7,986 nt of DNA, taken from assembly GCA_003560935.1 (NCBI GenBank), contig PWJF01000142.1, positions 1-7,986 on the forward strand, read 5' to 3'. How positions within the stretch are numbered: position 1 is the first letter of the stretch; the number at the start of each line of letters is the position of its first letter. The notes beneath the pieces are model-generated. The model was not told the DNA's origin. It saw nothing but the letters and a program-made list of their open reading frames with translations, and searched no databases. Below, piece by piece: positions 1 through 4,869 of the stretch. Both the position numbers and the translations under genes were made by a program. Source of the stretch: Ignavibacteriales bacterium (lineage in GTDB: Bacteria; Bacteroidota; Ignavibacteria; T3Sed10-11).

Positions 1-479
1 AGGCACGGAGCGATAATGCGGTTTTTTACGGTGCGGAAGGAAAAATAGAATGGATCATATGGGATAATATCGTTTTGGATGCAACGGTAAGTTATGTACA
101 TGCAACCCGTGCTGTTGACGACGATCCGTTGCCGTTTATTCCGCCGTTCAACGGAAATGCAAATCTGAGGTACGAAGGAAAAAACTTTTTTGCATCGATC
201 GGATTCACCGGAGCGGCATCGCAGAACAGAGTTCCGTCACCGATTCCCGATCCGATCATTGAAGGCGAGATGATTAAACCGCAATCACCGACGCCGTCGT
301 ATAATTTACTTGGTGCGGGAGTCGGTTACCGATGGACGCAGCATAAGATTTTGCATACGGTAACGCTTAACATCGAAAATGCTACCGATGTTGTCTGGCA
401 CGACCACTTGTCGCGTGTAAAAGATGTCGCACCGCAACCGGGACGTAACATACGGTTATCGTATCAATTTTTATTTTAA
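1..479 (+). CDS. TonB-dependent outer-membrane receptor, C-terminal part (5' end outside window)
   Basis: This is the last ~158 residues of a TonB-dependent receptor, which imports scarce ligands such as metal chelates across the outer membrane using energy from TonB-ExbBD. The reading frame is open from base 3 and has no convincing internal start, so the gene begins upstream of the window. Alternating hydrophobic/polar strands typical of a beta-barrel are visible (NIVLDATVSYVHATRAVD; NANLRYEGKNFFASIGFTG; HTVTLNIENATDVVWHDHLS). The end is diagnostic: an N-A-T-D turn, a WHDHLSRVKD segment, PGRNIRLSYQF and a terminal aromatic Phe, as needed for barrel assembly. The HLSR...PGRN pattern resembles TonB receptors that I recall as annotated for zinc or other metal uptake, but the plug domain and ligand-binding loops are missing, so the substrate cannot be read. 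The lipoprotein gene starts 47 bases downstream with no terminator between, so the two are probably co-transcribed. Confidence 0.85.
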   Translation, partial: ARSDNAVFYGAEGKIEWIIWDNIVLDATVSYVHATRAVDDDPLPFIPPFNGNANLRYEGKNFFASIGFTGAASQNRVPSPIPDPIIEGEMIKPQSPTPSYNLLGAGVGYRWTQHKILHTVTLNIENATDVVWHDHLSRVKDVAPQPGRNIRLSYQFLF

Positions 480-526
480 TACCATTTTCAAAATATATTT
501 ACTAATCATAAAAGAGGAGGAACCCC

Positions 527-1033
527 ATGTTCTCAATGACTTTTCGTTCGATCATGCTGATTGTACTTCCGGCATTTTTAATAATCGCGGGATGCGACCG
601 TTCAACAGATCCGGATAACGGCCATGTCGACGATATGGAGGTAGTAAACATTATAGACCGCACACAAACTGCCCGCCCGGTCATAGCCACATGGACACAC
701 GATGACGGATGGGATGTTGAAGTATTATATGAATTGAGTAAGTCTGCCGAAGAAGACCGGACTCGAGTATCGCTCGGAGTTGACGTCTATAATTCTCTCA
801 ATGAAAAACTCGAATTATGTGAAGGTTGCGAATACGAGATTCGATACTGGACCGTACTTGGTGCCACCGAGGGAATTATCGACTTGTCACTCGATGAAGA
901 GATACTTTTTCACGGTGATCATGTTCACATCTACGGACTCGAAGAAGGGGAAACTCAGATTGAATTTATTCTCTGGCACGGTGATCACGCCGATGCGGCC
1001 ACGACACCAGTGACCTTCCGTGTCGTTGAATAA
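527..1033 (+). CDS. Small His-rich acidic lipoprotein, putative metal-binding accessory of the upstream receptor
   Basis: A 168-residue protein with a lipoprotein signal peptide: a short basic start, a hydrophobic core at residues 8-20 and the lipobox I-A-G-C with lipidated Cys23. The following residue is Asp24, which in enterobacteria would keep a lipoprotein in the inner membrane; that rule may not hold in this lineage. The mature part is strongly acidic and probably beta-rich. It holds a CxxC pair (Cys98, Cys101) and two copies of HGDH (residues 129-132, followed by VH, and 151-154, followed by AD) plus His58, all plausible metal ligands. The layout (an H-rich strand, then HGDHxH, then GETQIEF-LWHGDHAD, then a TPVTFRV end strand) resembles hypothetical proteins I recall beside TonB receptors in other phyla, but I cannot name a family. 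The start at 527 is set by a strong AGAGGAGG site at 513-520, six bases upstream. Metal binding and partnership with the receptor are inferences. Confidence 0.8.
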   Translation: MFSMTFRSIMLIVLPAFLIIAGCDRSTDPDNGHVDDMEVVNIIDRTQTARPVIATWTHDDGWDVEVLYELSKSAEEDRTRVSLGVDVYNSLNEKLELCEGCEYEIRYWTVLGATEGIIDLSLDEEILFHGDHVHIYGLEEGETQIEFILWHGDHADAATTPVTFRVVE

Positions 1034-1055
1034 TTAAATGTCACATAAACAATGG

Positions 1056-1100
1056 ATCTGCATTCCAATATAGTATATTGGGATGCAGATTTTTATTTTT
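1056..1100 (+). terminator. Strong Rho-independent terminator after the receptor/lipoprotein unit
   Basis: A 15-bp stem (1056-1070 paired with 1076-1090, one G-T wobble) encloses the five-base loop TAGTA and is followed at once by TTTTATTTTT (1091-1100). It starts 22 bases after the lipoprotein stop, so it should end the upstream transcript and separate it from the SDR gene. Confidence 0.9.
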
Positions 1101-1106
1101 CGATGC

Positions 1107-1135
1107 TTGCATCTTTTTAATTATCGGTTTATATT
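1107..1135 (+). promoter_or_regulatory. Candidate sigma70-type promoter for the SDR gene
   Basis: TTGCAT (1107-1112) and TATATT (1130-1135) are separated by exactly 17 bases, directly after the terminator T-tract and upstream of the SDR start. Predicted transcription would begin near 1142, giving a leader of about 25 bases with the ribosome binding site at 1159. The -35 hexamer sits on the interrupted palindrome GATGC-TT-GCATC (1102-1113), which might be an operator half or chance. The match is by eye only, and promoter consensus in the FCB group can differ from the enterobacterial one. Confidence 0.4.
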
Positions 1136-1158
1136 TCAACTTAATGTTCAATTAACTC

Positions 1159-1163
1159 AGGAG
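1159..1163 (+). promoter_or_regulatory. Ribosome binding site that sets the SDR start
   Basis: AGGAG lies just upstream of ATG at 1167, which begins MSLKNKVAVITG, the normal N-terminus of the SDR family. It rules out the longer open frame from 1083, whose first 28 codons lie inside the terminator and promoter region and encode no SDR-like sequence. The spacing is short (three bases). Confidence 0.7.
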
Positions 1164-1166
1164 ATA

Positions 1167-1880
1167 ATGTCACTTAAGAATAAAGTTGCCGTAATAACGG
1201 GTGCGACCGGTGGTTTGGGACCCATAGTCATGGAGCGATTTTATAATGAAGGATGTAGACTTGCCGTCACCTACCTGAACGAAACGAAACTATCCGAACT
1301 TCCCCAAAAATTAATCGAGGATCATGCAAAGGTAATTACTGCAAAAGCCGATGTTACTCATGAAGATGATGTATCGCTTGTCTTCGATAAAGCGATCGAG
1401 AAATTTTCCGATATTTCGATCCTTTGTAATATCGTTGGCAGTTACATGGATTCCAAACCATTTACAGATCTTACACTTGAAGAGTGGAACACAATGATGG
1501 AGAGGAATCTCACGGCATGCTTTCTCACATGCCGTGAAGCCTTACGACGCATGAAGGATAAGAACTACGGCCGGATAATTAACATAACCGCACAACCGGG
1601 ATTATACCCTGAAGCGGGGCGCGGAGCCTACGGCGTCGCAAAATCGGGAGTGGCATTTCTCTCCCGGATGCTGGGAAAGGAGTTCAAACGAACCGGGATC
1701 ACGGTTAACGCTCTTGCGCCGAGTATCATAAAAACACCTGCTAACGAATCGTGGGGAAATCCGGATGAAATGAAACACTGGGTAACCCCCGAACAGCTTG
1801 CCGATTATATGGTTTTTTTATGCCAGGAATCCTCCGCAGGAATTAGCGGAACCATTATAGAAGCATTTGGCGGTGTATAA
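1167..1880 (+). CDS. Short-chain dehydrogenase/reductase (SDR), dihydropteridine-reductase-like variant active site
   Basis: A complete 237-residue classical SDR: a soluble Rossmann-fold NAD(P)(H)-dependent oxidoreductase. The cofactor loop TGATGGLG (T-G-x-x-x-G-x-G) is at residues 11-18, the adenine-contacting Asp is in KADVT (about residue 62), the structural Asn114 is in MERN, and the catalytic pair is Tyr155/Lys159 in YGVAK. Two key places differ from FabG-type enzymes. The NNAG motif reads CNIVG (residues 87-91), and the catalytic Ser, 13 residues before Tyr, is Ala142 (NITAQPG). Ala at this point, together with YG-AK and the APSIIKTPAN...W-TPEQLADY stretch, recalls the quinonoid dihydropteridine reductase-like branch of SDRs, so a FabG label would be unsafe. 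The substrate is unknown. The gene sits alone between a terminator and the exbB promoter, so the neighbours give no functional clue. Its start is fixed by AGGAG at 1159. Confidence 0.85.
   Translation: MSLKNKVAVITGATGGLGPIVMERFYNEGCRLAVTYLNETKLSELPQKLIEDHAKVITAKADVTHEDDVSLVFDKAIEKFSDISILCNIVGSYMDSKPFTDLTLEEWNTMMERNLTACFLTCREALRRMKDKNYGRIINITAQPGLYPEAGRGAYGVAKSGVAFLSRMLGKEFKRTGITVNALAPSIIKTPANESWGNPDEMKHWVTPEQLADYMVFLCQESSAGISGTIIEAFGGV
1510..1537 (+). repeat. Perfect 10-bp inverted repeat (hairpin) inside the SDR gene
   Basis: TCACGGCATG (1510-1519) and CATGCCGTGA (1528-1537) are exact reverse complements around an eight-base spacer. The stem lies inside codons for LTACFLTCREA. No T-tract follows, so it is not an intrinsic terminator. 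It may be a chance product of the protein sequence, an mRNA structure or a protein-binding site. Confidence 0.6.
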
Positions 1881-1887
1881 ATAATTG

Positions 1888-1916
1888 TTGACTTTCTTTC
1901 GAAAAATCGTTATTCT
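1888..1916 (+). promoter_or_regulatory. Sigma70-type promoter for the exbB-exbD-exbD operon
   Basis: TTGACT (1888-1893) and TATTCT (1911-1916) are spaced by 17 bases, the best promoter match seen in the window. It begins eight bases after the SDR stop. Transcription would start near 1923, leaving an AT-rich leader of about 94 bases that ends in the strong AGGAGG site at 2001-2006, ten bases before the exbB ATG. An 8-bp inverted repeat, AAAAATCG (1902-1909) and CGATTTTT (1940-1947), spans the -10 box and predicted start; it may be chance in such AT-rich DNA. No Fur-box-like sequence was recognised. Confidence 0.55.
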
Positions 1917-2016
1917 ACTAATCAAAACGTATTTTTTCTCGATTTTTGCAAATAACAATTTTAATTCATAAATCAAATCACTATAATTAATCAGAATCTA
2001 AGGAGGAATCATTATA

Positions 2017-2760
2017 ATGGATCAATTTGGCATATTCACCTTCCTTCTTCAAGCTGAAACAGGGGGCGCACTAAATTGGCTACAAGAAAAATACGTAGAA
2101 GGCGGCCATTTTATGCACGTTATTCTCGGCTGTTTAATTCTTGGCCTCGCTTTCTCACTAGAGCGCATCTGGACACTCAGCAGAGCCACAGTAAACACAA
2201 GAAAATTTCTCGTCGATGTGAAAAGGGCGCTTGATGAAGGTGGTGTTGAGGCTGCTCTGGATGTATGTAGTAGAAATCGCGGCTCTGTCGCGAGCGTATT
2301 CCAGGCAGGACTCCTCCGTGCCGATGAAGGTATTGAAGCAGCAGAAAAAGCTATCATTAGCTACGGCGGTATAGAGATGGCTTTTCTGGAGAAGAACCTC
2401 ATCTGGATTTCAACATTTATTGCAATATCACCGATGATCGGATTTACCGGAACGGTGCAGGGTATGATCGCGGCGTTCGATGCCATCCGCGAAGCACGCA
2501 ACATATCACCTGAAATCGTTGCCGGCGGTATTTCCATCGCATTGTTGACGACATTATTCGGTCTTGTTGTTGCTGTTATATTACAGGTCTTCTATAACTA
2601 TTTCGTCTCAAGAATCGATAAACTGGTTATCGAGATGGAAGAAAGTTCGATCGAGTTAATCGATTCATTGTTGCTCATGAAGCAGGGTAAGAAAGTAGCA
2701 ACAGAACATGCAACGGCAGCACCAAAAGAAAGCAAAGACAAGGGTCCGGAGAACAAATAG
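2017..2760 (+). CDS. exbB: ExbB/TolQ/MotA-family proton-channel subunit
   Basis: A 247-residue inner-membrane protein that, with ExbD, forms the proton-driven motor that energises TonB (or a Tol-type partner). Three membrane segments fit the family: about 32-50, 128-153 and 170-195, with a cytoplasmic domain between the first two and a charged Lys-rich tail (222-247). The signature around IGFTGTVQGMI is in segment 2 and GISIALLTTLFGL in segment 3. Aligned by eye to E. coli ExbB, channel-lining Thr148 and Thr181 are kept as Thr146 and Thr179, but the position of Glu176 is Ile174. That hydrophobic change is recalled in some FCB-type homologues. A strong AGGAGG (2001-2006) sets the start. The first ExbD gene follows after 21 bases. 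The ExbB label is preferred over TolQ because two ExbD genes follow and no pal, tolA or tolB is near, but the exact role (TonB, Tol or gliding motor) is not proven. Confidence 0.88.
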   Translation: MDQFGIFTFLLQAETGGALNWLQEKYVEGGHFMHVILGCLILGLAFSLERIWTLSRATVNTRKFLVDVKRALDEGGVEAALDVCSRNRGSVASVFQAGLLRADEGIEAAEKAIISYGGIEMAFLEKNLIWISTFIAISPMIGFTGTVQGMIAAFDAIREARNISPEIVAGGISIALLTTLFGLVVAVILQVFYNYFVSRIDKLVIEMEESSIELIDSLLLMKQGKKVATEHATAAPKESKDKGPENK

Positions 2761-2781
2761 TAACGAAAGGGGGCAACCCTC

Positions 2782-3279
2782 ATGTTAAAACGTAAGAAAA
2801 AAGAAGGTGCTACCATTCCACTTGCCGGGATGGCTGATATCGCGTTCCTGCTGCTTATCTTTTTCTTGCTCGTGACGACGATCGACGTTGATACCGGTAT
2901 CGGCCTGGTTTTACCGCCGCCGGTTGACGAAGCTGAAGAGATCGAAGTAAAAGAAGAGAACCTTGCAAACATTCTAGTCAATGCGGCGGGAGAAGTGTTG
3001 CTCGACGGAGAGATTATCGGCGTTCCTCAAATTTCGAGCACGATTGCGGATAAAATACGCGGTAATCCGGAGCTGATCGTTTCAGTGAAAACCGACAGGC
3101 GGACACCATATAATGTTTATATCGATACAATCGATCAGTTGAAGATGGCGTATAACGAACTCCGTGAGGAATACGCCCGACAGAGCTTTGGCGTGCGGCT
3201 GCAGGATGTCACACGCGAACAACTGGATCAAATTCGACAGGCAATTCCGCAGCGAATTTCGCTTGCCGAACCGGAATAA
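2782..3279 (+). CDS. exbD: ExbD/TolR-family biopolymer transport protein, first copy
   Basis: A 165-residue single-pass inner-membrane protein: a basic cytoplasmic start (MLKRKKK), one membrane helix at about residues 17-34 and a periplasmic domain. The essential membrane Asp of the family (Asp25 of E. coli ExbD) is Asp19 in GMADIAFLLLIFF. The periplasmic part has the expected order: a strand with LVLPPP, an acidic linker, the ILVNAAGEVLLDG hairpin, PELIVSVKTDRRTPYNVYIDTIDQLKMAYN, then a tail of about 35 residues (EYARQSFG...IPQRISLAEPE) not found in the shorter enterobacterial protein but recalled from Bacteroidota/FCB homologues. It would plug the ExbB pentamer as part of an ExbD dimer and touch TonB. 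Its ribosome binding site is AAAGGGGG (2766-2773), and a second, shorter exbD follows 40 bases on. Confidence 0.9.
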   Translation: MLKRKKKEGATIPLAGMADIAFLLLIFFLLVTTIDVDTGIGLVLPPPVDEAEEIEVKEENLANILVNAAGEVLLDGEIIGVPQISSTIADKIRGNPELIVSVKTDRRTPYNVYIDTIDQLKMAYNELREEYARQSFGVRLQDVTREQLDQIRQAIPQRISLAEPE

Positions 3280-3319
3280 AGGCACCGTTCTTTAATCACA
3301 TGAAAAGGGATGTGGTTCT

Positions 3320-3733
3320 ATGAAGTTTAAAAAGAAACAAGCCACAACGAAGCAGGGAATTCCAACAGCGTCGCTTCCGGATATTATCTTCATGCTGTTG
3401 ATCTTTTTTATGTTAACGACAGTTCTCCGGGAATTCGACGTACAGGTTGAGTACACCCTTCCTGAAGCATATATGATCGAACGCATAGATAACAAACGAC
3501 TTGTTTCCTATATCTGGGTCGGTCGCGACGGACGAATCCAGATTGATGACAATATCGTGCGTGTCGGAGATATCAGTTCTATCATGTATCAGAAGAGGAC
3601 TGAAATTCCAAATCTTATCGTATCTATGCGAATCGATCAACATTCGGAAATGGGTGTAGTCACCGATATCCAGCAGCAGCTTCGTGAAGCTGATGCACTG
3701 CGAATAAACTATTCAACGTTGCATCGACTATAG
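3320..3733 (+). CDS. exbD: ExbD/TolR-family biopolymer transport protein, second copy
   Basis: A 137-residue relative of the preceding gene: basic start MKFKKK, one membrane helix at about residues 19-36 and the essential Asp21 in LPDIIFMLLIFFMLTT. The periplasmic domain keeps LPEA, the VGRDGRIQIDD hairpin and NLIVSMRIDQHSEMGVVTDIQQQLREADALRINYST, and lacks the C-terminal tail of the first copy. The two proteins differ clearly outside the helix, so this is an old paralogue pair, as expected if the motor holds an ExbD heterodimer or if each copy serves a different partner. A weak AAGGGA site lies upstream of the ATG. It is the last gene of the operon, and a terminator follows 71 bases later. 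No TonB-like reading frame (one helix plus a Pro-rich linker) occurs after it. Confidence 0.9.
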   Translation: MKFKKKQATTKQGIPTASLPDIIFMLLIFFMLTTVLREFDVQVEYTLPEAYMIERIDNKRLVSYIWVGRDGRIQIDDNIVRVGDISSIMYQKRTEIPNLIVSMRIDQHSEMGVVTDIQQQLREADALRINYSTLHRL

Positions 3734-3804
3734 ACGGTACCAATAAACTATACAAAAACACGTATTGTATTAATGGAACGTGTACGGATACGACTCTAAC
3801 AAAT

Positions 3805-3840
3805 AAAGGCAGGGATATATTTTCACCCCTGCCTTTTTTT
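3805..3840 (+). terminator. Rho-independent terminator ending the exbB-exbD-exbD operon
   Basis: AAAGGCAGGG (3805-3814) pairs perfectly with CCCTGCCTTT (3827-3836) around a 12-base loop, followed by continuous T to 3840. It lies 71 bases after the second exbD stop and only 16 bases before the YqeY-like start, so it separates the motor operon from the downstream cluster. Confidence 0.9.
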
Positions 3841-3856
3841 ATTTCAACAAACTATT

Positions 3857-4324
3857 ATGTCTGAACAACAAACTTTAATTGAACGCATGAATGCCGATTT
3901 CAAGATCGCGCTGAAATCGGGAGATAAAACGAGACTTGAAACGCTTCGTTCACTTCGGGCGGCACTAAAAGATAAGGAGATTGCATTGCGTGGAAAGGGG
4001 AAAGAGTTGTCCGATGAAGAAATATTGACTACCATCACCTCTGCCGCAAAAAAGCGACGCGAATCTATCGACGAATACATAAAAGCAGGACGAGCTGATC
4101 GTGCGGACGAAGAGCGAAGGGAACTCGACATAATTCAGGAATACCTTCCCGCACAATTTTCATCCGAAGAAATCGAAGCAAAGGTACAATCCGTCATTGA
4201 ACAAACCGGCGCCTCGTCAATGAAGGATATGGGAAAAGTGATGTCTGCCGTCATGACCGAACTTAAGGGACGTGCAGACGGAAAGGAAGTGCAGGACATT
4301 GTCAAAAGAATCCTTGGCGGATAA
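3857..4324 (+). CDS. GatB/YqeY-domain protein
   Basis: A complete 155-residue soluble, mostly helical protein matching the GatB/YqeY family over its whole length. This family is the stand-alone version of the tail domain of GatB, the tRNA-dependent amidotransferase subunit, where it contacts tRNA; the function of the free-standing protein is not firmly known. Family motifs seen in order are LRSLRAALKDKEI (28-40), LSDEEIL (51-57), AKKRRESIDEYIKAGRADRADEE (64-86), IIQEYLPAQ (92-100) and the end block DMGKVMSAVMTELKGRADGK (123-142). No Shine-Dalgarno site precedes the ATG: the 16 bases after the terminator are A/T-rich. No good promoter was found between 3734 and 3857 either, so how it is expressed is unclear. 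The stop is three bases before the next ATG, which points to co-transcription with the CvpA-like gene. Confidence 0.9.
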   Translation: MSEQQTLIERMNADFKIALKSGDKTRLETLRSLRAALKDKEIALRGKGKELSDEEILTTITSAAKKRRESIDEYIKAGRADRADEERRELDIIQEYLPAQFSSEEIEAKVQSVIEQTGASSMKDMGKVMSAVMTELKGRADGKEVQDIVKRILGG

Positions 4325-4327
4325 GTC

Positions 4328-4858
4328 ATGACCGGAGCTGATATTGCAATTGCGATAGGGATAGGGTTGTTTGTTTTCTCCGGTTTTTTCGAGGGATTTA
4401 TTAAAAAAATTTTCGGACTGATCGTACTAATAATCTCATTCTTCACAGCTATCCATACCTATCGGATATTCTCCGAATGGTTGCAGGTTACCTTTGAATG
4501 GTCACCTACATTTTCAACTATATTCTCATTTGTAAGCGTCTTTCTGTTTGTGCTCATTTTCGGAAACGTTCTTTACCGGATTGTGGGGAAAAAAAATGAT
4601 CTGTATAAAACATGGGATCGTCTTGCGGGAGCCGTATTCGGACTTATTGAAGGCGCCATTATTGTCAGTTTATTTTTGCATCTGCTGGTTCTGGTTGATG
4701 TACCGTCCGAAGATACGATAAACCGTTCCGTTTTGTATTCGCCGATATATAGCTTCGCTCCGTTTGTTTTTGAAGCTATGTATATTTTTCTACCGCAGGT
4801 GCGCGAATTTTTCGAACTGTTCATACGAGAGCTTGACCATAACGATATTTTAACTTAA
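4328..4858 (+). CDS. CvpA-family inner-membrane protein
   Basis: A 176-residue protein with four hydrophobic segments at about 3-22, 28-46, 62-86 and 99-123, followed by a non-membrane tail of about 50 residues. This is the CvpA (colicin V production) layout. The GLFVFSGFFEGFIKKIFGL start matches the family's GxxxGxxKG-like first hairpin, and WDRLAGAVFGLIEGAII matches the conserved start of the last helix. CvpA proteins are widespread inner-membrane proteins linked to colicin V release and envelope stress tolerance; the molecular activity is unsettled. Position supports the call, because cvpA-like genes often sit just upstream of mutS2, as in Bacillus. Only a weak GGCGGA precedes the ATG, three bases after the YqeY stop, so translation is probably coupled. 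The weakly conserved sequence makes the family call good rather than certain. Confidence 0.8.
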   Translation: MTGADIAIAIGIGLFVFSGFFEGFIKKIFGLIVLIISFFTAIHTYRIFSEWLQVTFEWSPTFSTIFSFVSVFLFVLIFGNVLYRIVGKKNDLYKTWDRLAGAVFGLIEGAIIVSLFLHLLVLVDVPSEDTINRSVLYSPIYSFAPFVFEAMYIFLPQVREFFELFIRELDHNDILT

Positions 4859-4869
4859 CCAACGACATC

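Noticed and set aside
780..1013. A 77-codon + strand frame inside the lipoprotein gene
   Set aside because: It is fully nested out of frame within a gene supported by a signal peptide and a strong ribosome binding site.
1083..1166. N-terminal extension of the SDR frame back to 1083
   Set aside because: These 28 codons overlap the terminator T-tract and the candidate promoter and give no SDR-like sequence; AGGAG at 1159 and the MSLKNKVAVITG start support 1167.
1924..1937. AAAA-CGTA-TTTT followed by T-rich sequence as a terminator
   Set aside because: A four-pair A/T stem is too weak, and it lies just downstream of a good promoter where a terminator would make little sense.
2598..2981. Minus-strand open frame of 127 codons across the exbB/exbD junction, and the other minus-strand frames
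   Set aside because: All lie opposite well-supported genes and are Ser/Arg-rich low-information translations typical of antisense frames, with no recognisable motif or binding site.
3758..3783. Inverted repeat ACACGT...ACGTGT between the second exbD and the terminator
   Set aside because: Only six bases per arm with a 14-base spacer; expected by chance and without a linked promoter.
3765..3793. Possible promoter TTGTAT plus a downstream -10 for the YqeY-like gene
   Set aside because: No acceptable -10 hexamer occurs at 16-18 base spacing, and any transcript would still meet the terminator at 3805-3840.
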